Source: Flavobacterium sp.
GTDB lineage: Bacteria; Bacteroidota; Bacteroidia; Flavobacteriales; Flavobacteriaceae
Assembly (NCBI GenBank): GCA_016714905.1
Contig: JADKBW010000007.1
Coordinates: 1 to 64,000 of the forward strand
Reading direction: 5' to 3'
DNA length: 64,000 bases
The translations under genes and the position numbers were made by a program. Below are positions 53,764-64,000 of the stretch, one piece after another (the first letter of the stretch is position 1; each line of letters starts with the position of its first letter). A model generated the notes under the pieces. The model had not been told where the DNA came from, ran no database searches, and saw nothing but the letters and a program-made list of their open reading frames with translations.

Positions 53764-56125
53764 TTATTTGGCTTTCCCTTCAAGTTCTTTTAATGCTTTC
53801 TTTTTTTCGAAAGTCAATACCAAGGACGGCAACACTAGCAAATTAGCGAACATCGCAAAGAGTAACGTACACGATATCAATCCGCCTAAAGCAATTGTAC
53901 CTACAAAACTAGATAAAGTGAAAATGGCAAATCCAAATATCAAGACAACAGAAGTGTAAAAAGTACTAATGCCTGTTTCACGAATTGAACTAATTACAGA
54001 CTTATTGACCAAGCCATTATTTTTAATCAGATCATGTCGGTATTTGGCCATAAATTGAATCGCATTGTCGACAGAAATTCCAAACGCAATACTAAAAACC
54101 AAAATTGTTGACGGTTTTAAAGGGATTTCGAAATAGCCCATCAATCCAGAGGTAATGCACAATGGTAGGACATTAGTTATCACCGAAGCCATGACCATTT
54201 TAACAGATCTGAATAAATAGGCCATCAATGCCGCAATCACCAGAATAGCAAAAATGAGCGAAATAATAAGATTGTCTATGAGATAGGAAGTTCCTTTTTG
54301 AAAGACCAATGCTTTTCCTGTCAATGTTACAGTGTAACGGTCTTTCGGAAACAACTCGTCTATTTTTGATTGTAGTTTATGTTCAACTCTCGCCATTTCT
54401 TCGGTTCCGATATCTTTCATAAATGTCGTAATTCGGGCATATTGACCCGTCTTGTCGACATAGCTTTTCATCAAATTGTCTTTGGTGTTCTTCGTTGCGT
54501 TTTTGGCGTAGGAAAGGATAAAAGCTTGTTCTTGTGAGTTCGGCAATTCATAAAAATCAGGATTGCCATTATAAAAGGCTTGCTTCGAATACTTCACCAA
54601 ATTGACTACAGAAACTGGTGAGAAAGTTCCGGAATTTCAGCAATCGTCTTTTGAAGTTCGTCCATTTTTCTTCATGGTCGATAGTTTCATGACACCTTTT
54701 TTACGATGCGTGTCAATCATGATTTCTAAAGGCATCACACCGTGAAACTCCTTTTCATAAAAGAGAATGTCTTTAAAAAAGGAAGCGCTTTTTGGCATTT
54801 CACCAATTAAACTACCAGACACTTTCATTTGCGTCACACCAATAACACTAAAGATCATTAACAGAGCATAGATAATGTAAATTCTGGTGCGTCTGTACAT
54901 TACTAAATTTTCAACCCAACTTAATAAAGATGAAATATAGTTTTTACTCAAGTGATACAAGTGTTTTTCCTTAGGCAAAGGCATATAACTGTATACAATT
55001 GGCACGATACAAAGCGTCAGAAGATACACCGTCATAACGTTGATCGCGGTTACCAAACCAAATTCATACAGTAAGTCATTATTGGTAATCATAAATGTGG
55101 CAAAACCAACAGCTGTAGTTAGATTAGTCATCAAAGTAGAAACACCAATTTTTGAAATTACACGCTGCAACGCTTTCGCCTGATTCTTGAATTTTGATTT
55201 CCTGTTGGTATTTATTGATGAGGAAAATACAGTTACAAATTCCAATGACGATAATCAAAGGTGGGATAATGGCTGTAAGGATTGTAATCTTATAGTGAAA
55301 GAACCCCAAGGTTCCAAACGACCAAACAACACCCAATAGCAAGATACTTATTGAGATAAAAGTGGCACGAAACGATCGAAAAAACAAAAAGAAAATAAAA
55401 GAGGTGATAAACAAAGCAGCACCAATAAAAAGGCCAATCTCACCTTTCATGTTTTCTGCATTGATGGTTCGGATATAAGGCATTCCGGAAACGCGCAGGT
55501 CAATGCCTGTTGCTTTTTCAAACTTTTCGACTTTTGGAACTAGATTTTCAAGAATAAACGTTTTTCTAGCTTCGGTATTGACAATGCTTTTTTTCAAGTA
55601 AACTGCCGAACGAATGCTGCCAGATTCCTTGTTAAATAACAACCCTTCGTAGAATGGCAACCTTTCAAACAACTCTGTTTTTACTTCTTTAAGATAGTCC
55701 AATCGATTGGTTTGAGTCGAATCGATAAAGGAAACCAGTCGAAATTTTTGAGCAATCGTATCTTTTTCTAATTTCTTTAAGTCATTCAAGGACACAACCA
55801 AATCCACTTCTTTTGCTTTTTTCAGACCTGACATCAGTTCGTTCCAGGCCGCGAATGCTTGCGGCGTAAAGAAAGTCTTGTCGTCAAATCCAATAACGAT
55901 GAGGTTTCCTTCTTCCCCAAATTTGTCTAAGAAATCCTGATATTGTTGGTTTATAATGTGTTTTTTAGGCAGAAGATTGGCTTCTGTATACGTCATCCCT
56001 AAATTTCTCCATTGAAAACCTAGAAAAATAGTGAGCGCAACAATAGCCACAATAATGGCGTTTCTGTTTTTAAGAATAATTCTAGCCAGTCCTTCCCAGA
56101 ATCCAACCTGATGCGTGTTTTTCAT
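53764..56125 (-). CDS. RND/MMPL-family exporter (three frames, frameshifted)
   Basis: An inner-membrane pump, perhaps for lipids or hydrophobic compounds. First frame (55124-56125): N-terminal helix, periplasmic domain, and helices GEIGLFIGAALFITSFIFFLFF and IIPPLIIVIGICNCIFLINKYQQE. Second (54637-55245): LTTAVGFATFMITNND to the next periplasmic part. Third (53764-54600): SLIFAILVIAALMAYLFRSVKMV, SIAFGISVDNAIQFMAKYRHD, to the end. Joins are near 55185 (QNQAKALQR) and at 54620-54660, where at least two indels are needed. About 787 residues joined. Downstream of asnS on the same strand. Confidence 0.85.
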
Positions 56126-56322
56126 ATGCTTATAAAAACGAGTCGCAAAGGTAAATAAAACAAGAGAAATTCAATTCATTCGAGCGCGGGTTTTCTAAAA
56201 TAATTACCTTTTAATAGACTAGAACAAATTTTTGCATGCTATTTTTTTTGACGTTATAATTTCTATATTTGGATTCTAATCAATCGCGCCAGACGACATT
56301 TTAAATTAGACCTAAAAACGCT

Positions 56323-58596
56323 ATGAAGAATTTCAAGAATTCTATATTTTACATCATTGTGACTGGGGGTTTTTCCGCGATGATCTATTGGATTCTCGCT
56401 CAAGGAAAATTCTTGGAAATGGGCAGAAATATTGTAGTTGCTAATTCGACCAATTCACAATGGACGGAATTTATTGCCTCGCTTCTTCATAATGTGAAAC
56501 ATCCATTAGCAATACTTTTAGCCCAAATTATTACGATTATTATTGTCGCTCGTTTTTTTGGCTGGATGTTCCGTAAAATAGGGCAGCCAACAGTAATCGG
56601 AGAAATTATCGCAGGTATTGTACTCGGTCCATCTTTAGTAGGCATGTACTTTCCTGAGTTTTCTCATGCGCTTTTCCCAACGGCTTCGTTGGGGAATCTA
56701 CAGTTTTTAAGTCAAATTGGCTTGATACTATTCATGTTTGTCATCGGAATGGAACTTGACTTAAAAGTACTGAAGAACAAAGCCAATGAAGCGCTTGTCA
56801 TTAGTCACGCTAGTATCATCATTCCTTTCGCATTGGGTGTGGGTTTGGCTTATTTTGTTTATCATCGTTTTGCACCACAGGGCGTCGAGTTCTTGTCTTT
56901 CAGTCTTTTTCTAGGTATCGCGATGAGCATCACTGCCTTTCCGGTATTGGCAAGGATTGTTCAGGAGAGAGGCATTCATAAAACCAAGATTGGTACGATT
57001 GTAATTACTTGCGCCGCAACAGACGACATCACAGCCTGGTGTATTTTGGCCGCGGTTATTGCGATTGTCAAAGCAGGATCTTTTGTAAGTTCACTATATA
57101 TTATCGGATTGGCCTTCGCCTACGTTTTGGTCATGATATTTGTTGTCAAGCCCTTTTTGAAAAGAATTGGAGATTTGTACGGTACAAAAAACAAGTTGAA
57201 TAAACCAGTCGTGGCGATTTTCTTTTTAACGTTGATTCTATCGTCATACTTGACCGAAATTATTGGAATTCACGCGCTTTTTGGGGCGTTTATGACTGGA
57301 GCCATCATGCCAGATATCGCGAAGTTTAGAGCTATTTTTATTAATAAAGTCGAAGATGTCTCGGTGATTTTATTATTGCCGTTGTTTTTTGTCTTCACTG
57401 GTTTACGAACTCAAATTGGCTTAATCAATGACTCGTATTTATGGGAGATTACGGGCTGGATTATTCTCGTTGCTGTCGCTGGAAAATTTTTCGGAAGTGC
57501 ATTAGCGGCTAAATTCGTTGGTCAAAATTGGCAAGAAAGTTTGACGATTGGTGCCCTGATGAATACCCGTGGTTTAATGGAATTGGTCGTACTTAATATT
57601 GGATATGATTTGGGTGTTTTAACCTCTGAAATTTTTACTATGATGGTAATTATGGCTTTGGTAACAACTTTTATGACGGGTCCTGCACTCGATTTAATTA
57701 ACTATATTTTTAAGACGAAAGACATTTTTATTCCAGAAGAAATTGAACATGATGGTAATAAGTACAAGATTCTTATTTCCTTTGGGAACAACGAAAAAGG
57801 CAAATCATTGTTGAGGTTGGCGAATAGTTTTGTGGCAAAACAGAAAGATACTTCAAGCATTACAGCGATGCATTTATCTTTGAGTGATGAAATGCATTCC
57901 TATAATTTAGAAGAACATGAAAAGAAACGATTTACCCCTATTTTGGAAGAATCAAAAATTCTGAAACAAGAGATCACGACGATTTTTAAAGCTACGGTTG
58001 ATATCGAAACTGACATCTCTGATATTGCCAATCAAGGTGATTACGACTTGCTTTTAGTGGGTCTGGGAAAATCAATTTTTGAAGGAACCTTATTAGGAAA
58101 AGTCCTGGGCTTTACCACGAGAATCATCAATCCAGATCGCCTCATTGACAAGTTTACTGGAAAAGAAGGATTATTTGAAAATTCTCCTTTTGATGAAAGA
58201 ACTCGTCAAATTATTTCAAAAAGTAAAATGCCTCTTGGTGTACTAATCGATAAAGATTTACAAGAAGTAAAAAATGTATTTGTCCCATTCTTTTCTTCGG
58301 AGGATGCTTTTTTGATTGACTATTTTCAAAAGTTGATTTATAACAGCGACTCCAATATTTCCCTTTTAGACATCAATAATTTGGTCAAAAATAATTTTGT
58401 GATGGGAAGCGCCATTCATTCATTGGAAGATAAATACCCGGATAACATTACAGTTTTGCAAGACAGAACGATGAAAAAGGACTTTCTGTCCAAACAAGAT
58501 CTAATGATTATCAGTCTAGAAAGCTGGAAAAAACTGGTTGACTCCCAAAGTCTATGGTTGAGCCATGTGCCATCAGTATTGATTCTAAAACCCTAA
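56323..58596 (+). CDS. Monovalent cation:proton antiporter (CPA2) with C-terminal soluble domains
   Basis: 757 residues. An Na+/H+ exchanger domain with about 12-13 helices at 15-460 (GQPTVIGEIIAGIVLGPSLVG, ITAFPVLARIVQERG, TDDITAWCILAAVI with the transport Asp, GALMNTRGLMELVVLNIGYDLG). Beyond it, a soluble region of about 300 residues with two universal-stress-protein-like halves (YKILISFGNNEKGKSLLRLAN; KNVFVPFFSSEDAFLIDYF), probably regulatory. The ion (Na+ or K+) cannot be told. Ends overlapping the converging gene by 12 bp. Confidence 0.88.
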   Translation: MKNFKNSIFYIIVTGGFSAMIYWILAQGKFLEMGRNIVVANSTNSQWTEFIASLLHNVKHPLAILLAQIITIIIVARFFGWMFRKIGQPTVIGEIIAGIVLGPSLVGMYFPEFSHALFPTASLGNLQFLSQIGLILFMFVIGMELDLKVLKNKANEALVISHASIIIPFALGVGLAYFVYHRFAPQGVEFLSFSLFLGIAMSITAFPVLARIVQERGIHKTKIGTIVITCAATDDITAWCILAAVIAIVKAGSFVSSLYIIGLAFAYVLVMIFVVKPFLKRIGDLYGTKNKLNKPVVAIFFLTLILSSYLTEIIGIHALFGAFMTGAIMPDIAKFRAIFINKVEDVSVILLLPLFFVFTGLRTQIGLINDSYLWEITGWIILVAVAGKFFGSALAAKFVGQNWQESLTIGALMNTRGLMELVVLNIGYDLGVLTSEIFTMMVIMALVTTFMTGPALDLINYIFKTKDIFIPEEIEHDGNKYKILISFGNNEKGKSLLRLANSFVAKQKDTSSITAMHLSLSDEMHSYNLEEHEKKRFTPILEESKILKQEITTIFKATVDIETDISDIANQGDYDLLLVGLGKSIFEGTLLGKVLGFTTRIINPDRLIDKFTGKEGLFENSPFDERTRQIISKSKMPLGVLIDKDLQEVKNVFVPFFSSEDAFLIDYFQKLIYNSDSNISLLDINNLVKNNFVMGSAIHSLEDKYPDNITVLQDRTMKKDFLSKQDLMIISLESWKKLVDSQSLWLSHVPSVLILKP

Positions 58597-61096
58597 ATTC
58601 AAAATAAAAGATAATTTTATAGCCAGATTATCCTCCGTTTTCGGCAGTTGATAGGGTCCGTAACGGTAAAATGCAGTTAATCCAAATCCACTGTAAATCT
58701 GATTTAATTCGATTCCTGATTCATAATAGCCTTTTTCTAAAGTATTGAATTCTAGGCCAAGATGTCGTTCTTTATGTTGCATATTGCCCCATGCCGCACG
58801 AGTTACTAAAACAAAAGCAGGTTTTATTTTTCTTGATATTTTTAGTCTTTTAAATCCGTGTTTGACGTGAATCATCGCAAATTCACTCGAGAAAAATTCG
58901 TTAAAAAACATGGTCTCAAAACTATTTTTTCCTGCAATCGTAATGCGTTCGATCAGCTTATTGTTGGTCAAATTATTGGGAGAAGTATTGTATAGATGCG
59001 TAAGGGGAATTGCTCCTTGAGCATAACCACTTTCGAATAGCACTGCGGTTTTTTGACCATTCAAATAGGTTTTTTCAAACTCTACACGAAAATCAATCTT
59101 TCTAAAATCAAAATCGTTTTCAAATAATTTAGGAAGGCTCCACGTATACTGAAATGTAAATTTTGGGAAGCGTTTTTTTACTTCAAATCGACCATCCTCT
59201 GTTTGAAGATAATCACTAAAAGGGTTCCATTGCAATGAAAACTGTGTGGTTGTCATTGTATATTTCTCATACAAAGTAGCATTAAAATCATAGAAGTAAT
59301 CAAATAGAGGGTCGACCTTGGTATACATAATCTGGTAAATACTTTCCGTTTTTGGGATGAGTTTGGTTTCAAAATAGGCCCGCCAACTTTGATAGTCGTA
59401 AAATGTCTTCAAGTTGATTGGTCTTGGGTCGTACAACTTAAAATTTCTTTTTATCAATCGCAAAGCTGCTACTCGCAATTTCACGAATATCATCGGTGTA
59501 TGATCCGCCAATCCATGAATTTGTATTACTATCAATTCTCGTTGACAACCCAAGGTTGTATTTGTATTGCTCGTCTTTTAGTCCATAAGCGATATAGCCA
59601 TCAAGTCGGATTACTTTTGAAAATGAATTGCTGGTCTTTCCGCCCAATCCAAAACGGAATCCTTCGTAATTATTGAAACTTACCAAGTATCGCAAATCCA
59701 TGTCGAAATAACCAAACGGGACATAACCATTGAGTATTTTTCGCCCTTGAAAAAGTCTTTTTTCTATTTTATTTTTTGTTGCGACACTGTCTAAGGTAAA
59801 GTAGGTTCTCTGACTCCGTAAATCCAATGAGTCAGTTCTGTATCGATTCCAAAATGCTTCGTTTTGAATTTCAGCATCTTTCTCCACTTCCATATTTTGG
59901 AAAGGGTTCTTGATGCTGACAGGATTGTTGTATTTGACATCAAACAAACGAGTTTCTGAAAAGAGATAAGTAAAGTCTGACGCGCCTTTCTTTCTCGAGT
60001 TATTGTCATTTTCCCCCGAATCAAACGCTAAAGTTTCACCCAAGATTCGGATGTCATAGTTGTTTTTACCTTTGACAATTTTAAACAGTTTTTGTGTAGG
60101 GAACCATAATTTTTGTTCAGGGAAATATTCAAATTCATGCGTTCCGCTAATATCTAATAGTCCTTTGATCCGCATGATGGCTTTGTTGATGGCGAAGTTC
60201 TCTGCGTCGACATATAAGACGCCTTCTAATCCAGCTTCTTTTCTTTTTTTCTTATTTTTAAAATAAATCAAGTAGGACTTTCGATCATGGATTGTAGTGC
60301 TATCAATTAACTTAAATCGATAATTTTGAAACGTGGTATTCGAAATCGGGCTTTTGTAGGCAGTCTCAAACAACTCGTACTGATTGTCATAGACTGAAAA
60401 GGACTGCAAATTAACCGACAATATTTCATATATCGGTTGCTTGAAACCAGCCATTTTGGTTCCTAAAATGGTTTCTTTGAGTGCTTTCCCGCGATATTGA
60501 AATTGTGAGACGCGCTCGGTTTGAAACAAATGTTGTTTGGAGATTATTTTTTTGAATTTATAATCAGAGGAATCCACTTTATAATGATTCCCCGCCTTGG
60601 CTTTTTTGATAAAAACACTGTCGAGGCTGCCCTTAATTGAATCAGGATTGGCGGTAATAACTAATTTATTGTATGCCTTAAACTCAAATGTTTCTAGTTT
60701 TTTTTGTGGATCATTCTGAGATTTTCGCGCAATTACATTTTTGATGATTTGCAGTCCTCTTGCGTTGCTCGACACAGTAACTTCTTTAAGCTGGTCACGC
60801 TGAGGATTAAGTTCTATTGAATAGAATTTGCTATTGTTTTCCAATAAGATTTCATTGGGCGCATAGCCAACATACGAAACGAGCAACGAAAGCGAAGGCG
60901 TTCGCGATAAGATGACAAATTTACCATCTAAATCACTCAGTGTTTGAACTCCTGTATTGGTGGTGATGGTCGCGAATGGCAAGGGATTTCTAGAATCACG
61001 GTCTCTAATTACTCCTGAAAATTGAAATTGCGCTTGACAGACAAGCGTAAAAAGCAAAAAGAGGAAACAGCATTTTTTCATTCGTTTGAATAACAA
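58585..61096 (-). CDS. DUF5686 outer-membrane protein with carboxypeptidase-regulatory-like domain (frameshifted)
   Basis: Signal peptide (CCFLFLLFTLVCQAQ), then a CarboxypepD_reg-like beta sandwich at about 25-100 (GVIRDRDSRNPLPFATITTNTGVQTLSDLDGKFVI), then a DUF5686 region and a C-terminal barrel ending KLSFILNLGF. The two frames overlap at 59438-59553; removing one A near 59446 joins AIDKKNFKLYDPRPINLKTFYDY. About 837 residues joined, the normal length. A surface protein of unknown role, familiar in Bacteroidetes. Confidence 0.85.
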
Positions 61097-61131
61097 AATT
61101 CAGAAGATGGTCTAAAGATAAGTAAAATAAA

Positions 61132-61162
61132 AATCCGCCTTGTTACGAAAACGAGGCGGATT
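61132..61162 (-). terminator. Terminator after frr
   Basis: AATCCGCCT / AGGCGGATT, a 9-bp stem with a 13-base loop, then TTTTATTTT on the minus strand, 21 bases after the frr stop. Confidence 0.8.
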
Positions 61163-61182
61163 AATTATTATTTCGGAAAGTA

Positions 61183-61746
61183 CTATACTTTCATGATTTC
61201 AGCTTCTTTGTGAGCTAGAATATCGTCAATTTTTTTGATAAATGAATTCGTCAAATTTTGAACTTCGTCTTCCGCGGTTTTACATATATCTTCCGATGTG
61301 CCTTCTTTTTCTAATTTTTTAATGTCTGTATTGGCATCCTTACGAGCATTTCTTATCCCAATTTTGGCGTCTTCTGCTTCCGCTTTGGCTTGTTTGGTTA
61401 AGTCTCGACGACGTTCTTCAGTTAATGGCGGTACAGAAATAATAATCACATCACCATTGTTCATCGGATTGAAACCAATGTTCGCTACCATGATTGCTTT
61501 TTCTATCGGCTGCAACATGCTTTTTTCATAGGGCTGGATAGTTATCGTTCGTGCGTCTGGGACATTCATATTCGCAATTTGCGCTAATGGCGTTTGAGAT
61601 CCGTAATAGTCAACAAAAACACTACCCAACATGGCTGGCGATGCTTTTCCCGCTCGAATGTTCAAAAATGATTTTTCTAAATGCGCTATCGAACCATTCA
61701 TCGATTCTTTGGTGCTGTCTATAATAAATTCAATTTCTTCAGTCAT
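61183..61746 (-). CDS. frr: Ribosome recycling factor
   Basis: Splits post-termination ribosomes with EF-G. 187 residues, full length. N-terminal helix (MNGSIAHLEKSFLNIRAGKASPAMLGSVFVDYYGSQTPLAQIANMNVPDARTITIQPYEKSML) and C-terminal coiled helices (TEERRRDLTKQAKAEAEDAKIGIRNARKDANTDIKKL). Downstream of pyrH across a 100-bp spacer of short inverted repeats; pyrH-frr is a widespread gene pair. Confidence 0.95.
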   Translation of the reverse strand: MTEEIEFIIDSTKESMNGSIAHLEKSFLNIRAGKASPAMLGSVFVDYYGSQTPLAQIANMNVPDARTITIQPYEKSMLQPIEKAIMVANIGFNPMNNGDVIIISVPPLTEERRRDLTKQAKAEAEDAKIGIRNARKDANTDIKKLEKEGTSEDICKTAEDEVQNLTNSFIKKIDDILAHKEAEIMKV

Positions 61747-61754
61747 ATTTTCGA

Positions 61755-61845
61755 TTTTAAGACTGTGAGACTTTAAGATTATTTGGACTTTAAGATTTTC
61801 GCAAAGTCAATCTTATCGTCTTATCATCTAACTGTCTTACAATCT
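61755..61845. repeat. Spacer repeat between pyrH and frr
   Basis: TTAAGACTGTGAGACTTTAAGATT and GGACTTTAAGATT, then inverted versions AATCTTATCGTCTTATC and ACTGTCTTACAATCT; an imperfect hairpin of about 90 bp. Same style as the spacers at 36553, 42193 and 52011. Confidence 0.5.
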
Positions 61846-61846
61846 A

Positions 61847-62554
61847 TTAAATATTTACTACTGTTCCTACTGTTTCTCCTTCACAAATTTTCAATAAATT
61901 GCCTCTTTTGTTCATGTCAAAAACAACAATTGGTAACTGGTTTTCTTGACTCAACGTAAATGCCGTACTGTCCATAACGTTCAATCCTTTTTTGATTACA
62001 TCATCAAAAGTAATTGAATCAAATTTCGTGGCAGAGGCATCTTTTTCTGGGTCTGAAGTGTAAATTCCATCCACACGCGTTCCTTTCAAAATAACATCAG
62101 CATGAATTTCAACACCTCTTAAAACAGCAGCGGTATCCGTGGTGAAATACGGATTACCAGTTCCGGCTCCGAAAATTACAATTCGACCTTTTTCAAGGTG
62201 ACGAACCGCTCTTCGTTTGATGTATGGTTCCGCAATCGCTTCAATTTTTAAGGCAGTTTGCAAACGAGTCAACATGCCATGATCTTCTAAAGCACCTTGC
62301 AATGCCATGCCGTTAATTACCGTTGCGAGCATTCCCATGTAATCGCCTTGAACACGATCCATTCCGTTACTTGCACCTGAAACTCCTCTAAAAATATTTC
62401 CGCCTCCTATAACAATAGCGATTTCTACACCTTTGTCATGAATTTGTTTTATCTCTTCAGCATATTCGTCCAAACGCGCTGGGTCAATTCCATATTGTCG
62501 GTTGCCCATCAATGCTTCACCGCTTAATTTTAGAAGAATTCTTTTGTATTTCAT
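61847..62554 (-). CDS. pyrH: UMP kinase
   Basis: Phosphorylates UMP to UDP. 235 residues, amino-acid-kinase fold: ILLKLSGEALMGNRQYGIDP (nucleotide-binding), VIGGGNIFRG, DRVQGDYMGMLATVINGMALQ, FGAGTGNPYFTTDTAAVLR and LKGTRVDGIYTSDPEKD. Complete and typical. Confidence 0.96.
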   Translation of the reverse strand: MKYKRILLKLSGEALMGNRQYGIDPARLDEYAEEIKQIHDKGVEIAIVIGGGNIFRGVSGASNGMDRVQGDYMGMLATVINGMALQGALEDHGMLTRLQTALKIEAIAEPYIKRRAVRHLEKGRIVIFGAGTGNPYFTTDTAAVLRGVEIHADVILKGTRVDGIYTSDPEKDASATKFDSITFDDVIKKGLNVMDSTAFTLSQENQLPIVVFDMNKRGNLLKICEGETVGTVVNI

Positions 62555-62576
62555 TACTTTGTTTTAAAGAGTTGTG

Positions 62577-62584
62577 CAAATATA
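62577..62584 (-). promoter_or_regulatory. -7 box of the pyrH-frr transcript
   Basis: TATATTTG on the minus strand, 22 bases before the pyrH ATG. Confidence 0.45.
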
Positions 62585-62695
62585 GTTATATTCTTTTTTT
62601 ATGAAATAGTCTATCTAAAAAAAAGGGAAGGTAATTCACGGGCATAATTTTTAGAATAGGTGATGAATGTCACCCAAACGCAAATGATTAATCCT

Positions 62696-62703
62696 TAAAT
62701 TTG
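62696..62703 (+). promoter_or_regulatory. -7 box of the thioredoxin-like gene
   Basis: TAAATTTG, 20 bases before the ATG at 62724, fits the Bacteroidetes -7 consensus. Confidence 0.4.
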
Positions 62704-62723
62704 CATTAATAAATACTCAGATT

Positions 62724-63347
62724 ATGAAAGTTGCCGTAGCCCAAGGACTCGTAAATAGTCATTCTTATCTTCAATATCGATCATTAGTAACTTCTTTGTT
62801 AGCAAATGGAAAAGTAACTGGGAACGAACAATCACAAGATTTAGTTCATTACACCGAATTGAATGAAGCCCGAATGAATCGCCTCGATAAGAAAATGGTG
62901 ATTACAGAAGAAAATATTCAAAGGCTTTTAACCTTAAAAAGAAAATATATTTGGTTGGTTTTGTCAGAAGGTTGGTGTGGTGATGCGGCGCAAATTTTGC
63001 CGATTATTAATAAAATGGATTCTATTTCTCAACATATTGAACTAAAGATAGCATTCCGCGATGAGCATGAAGCGCTCATGAATTTATTTCTTACCAATGG
63101 AAGTAAAGCAATTCCTAAACTAATTGTTTTAGATAAGAATTCAGAAGCCGTATTAGGGAATTGGGGACCAAGACCGAAAGGCGCAACCAATCTTATCAAA
63201 AGCTACAAGCAGCAATACGGCGTGGTAGACGAAACGGCAAAAACAGAATTGCAATTGTGGTATTTACACGATAAAGGAATAAGCACACAAAATGAAATCG
63301 TGGAACTTATGTTGCAATGCGAACAATTGAATCATCAAACGATGTAA
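62724..63347 (+). CDS. Thioredoxin-fold protein with a single-cysteine active site
   Basis: 207 residues, no signal peptide, so cytosolic. Thioredoxin-like domain in the second half; the active-site position reads SEGWCGDAAQ, so CxxC is CGDA with only the first Cys. The cis-Pro segment is SKAIPKLIVLD. This form is known as a thioredoxin family protein in flavobacteria; function unknown, perhaps a glutaredoxin-like or bacilliredoxin-like role. Its last 41 bp overlap truB on the other strand. Confidence 0.75.
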   Translation: MKVAVAQGLVNSHSYLQYRSLVTSLLANGKVTGNEQSQDLVHYTELNEARMNRLDKKMVITEENIQRLLTLKRKYIWLVLSEGWCGDAAQILPIINKMDSISQHIELKIAFRDEHEALMNLFLTNGSKAIPKLIVLDKNSEAVLGNWGPRPKGATNLIKSYKQQYGVVDETAKTELQLWYLHDKGISTQNEIVELMLQCEQLNHQTM

Positions 63348-64000
63348 TGTCCAAAGCATCCTTTACATCATAATCCCCAATTTTAGTTCGACGCAAGGCA
63401 ATCAAATGTGCGCCCGAATGTAATGCTTTTCCAAAATCAAAAGCTAAGGAACGAATGTAAGTTCCTTTGCTGCAAACGACTCTAAAGTCAACTTCTGGCA
63501 AAGCAATTCGAGTGATTTCAAATTCGTGAATCGTGGTTTTTCGAAAGGCAATCTCAACTGTTTCTCCAGCTCGTGCATGATCGTAAAGTCGAACGCCATC
63601 TTTTTTTATGGCGGAGAAAATAGGTGGTTTTTGATTTATTTCTCCTAAAAACTGCGGAATAGTTTCCTGTATCAAATCATCAGTAATATGAGATGTTGGA
63701 TAAGTTTGATCGATTTCAGTTTCTAAATCATAGGATGGTGTCGTAGCGCCAATATAAAAAGTTCCCGTATATTCTTTGGCCTGACCTTGTAATTCTTCAA
63801 TTCTTTTGGTGAATTTTCCTGTGCAGACTAACAAAAGTCCCGTTGCGAGAGGATCGAGTGTGCCGGCATGACCAATTTTGATTTTCTTCAAACCCAATTT
63901 ACTTTTCAAAATCCATTTCATTTTATTGACCGCTTGAAAGGAAGTCCAATGCAGCGATTTGTCTATCAATAAAATTTGTCCGTTTTGAAAATCTTCTGCC
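63307..64000 (-). CDS. truB: tRNA pseudouridine-55 synthase (5' end beyond the window)
   Basis: Makes pseudouridine 55 in the T-loop of tRNAs. The catalytic Asp is in KIGHAGTLDPLATGLLL; others are YTGTFYIGATTPSYDLETEI, RLYDHARAGE, VVCSKGTYIRSLAFDFG. The frame has an ATG at 63969, but it stays open to the edge with AEDFQNGQILLIDKSLHWTSF, matching the usual N-terminus of TruB. So the true start lies to the right of 64000 and 63969 is internal. Confidence 0.93.
   Translation of the reverse strand, partial: AEDFQNGQILLIDKSLHWTSFQAVNKMKWILKSKLGLKKIKIGHAGTLDPLATGLLLVCTGKFTKRIEELQGQAKEYTGTFYIGATTPSYDLETEIDQTYPTSHITDDLIQETIPQFLGEINQKPPIFSAIKKDGVRLYDHARAGETVEIAFRKTTIHEFEITRIALPEVDFRVVCSKGTYIRSLAFDFGKALHSGAHLIALRRTKIGDYDVKDALDITSFDDSIVRIAT

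Overview
The window looks like chromosomal DNA from a member of the Flavobacteriaceae, probably Flavobacterium or a close relative. The evidence is AT-rich DNA, Bacteroidetes-type promoters (TTG, 19 bases, TAnnTTTG), type IX secretion (T9SS) sorting domains, porT beside ubiE, a TamL lipoprotein, flavobacterial LptC and PpiD, and a mevalonate-pathway GHMP kinase of the GYDIA type beside class II HMG-CoA reductase.

Positions 1-8100 are an accessory island ending at tRNA-Phe. It holds a possible small RNA, an M43-like secreted 'metalloprotease' whose whole zinc motif is replaced, a leucine-rich-repeat T9SS cargo gene, a long poly-G stretch that looks like an assembly artefact, an IS3-family element, a frameshifted XRE regulator facing a striking four-site operator dyad, a decayed META-like T9SS cargo gene, and a serine hydrolase gene. 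Three same-orientation repeats of about 133 bp each follow a secreted-protein gene. They have GTT/AAC ends, and the start of two gene units is complementary to the left arm of that unit's own repeat. This is the layout of integron attC cassettes, but no integrase is visible; it is the most novel signal here.

Positions 8100-64000 are ordinary core genome: coaX, outer-membrane barrel, lptC, CNNM transporter and ppiD; the mevalonate genes; dipeptidyl peptidase IV followed by three POT peptide transporters; comEC; an NlpC/P60 lipoprotein, lpxB, surE; prc; the elongasome operon mreB-mreC-mreD-mrdA-rodA with purH upstream; accD and fba; tamL and an rRNA methyltransferase; porT, ubiE, folA; rpoN; asnS; an RND/MMPL exporter; a cation/proton antiporter; a DUF5686 surface protein; frr and pyrH; and truB running off the right edge.

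Single-base indels split many genes that should be intact (mreB, coaX, surE, ppiD, a POT transporter, the RND exporter, the DUF5686 protein). Several sit in homopolymers, and the remaining reading frames are well conserved, so sequencing error is more likely than gene decay. Joined coordinates are given for these genes. The intergenic spaces also carry three copies of a flavobacterial hairpin element and several operon-spacer inverted repeats.
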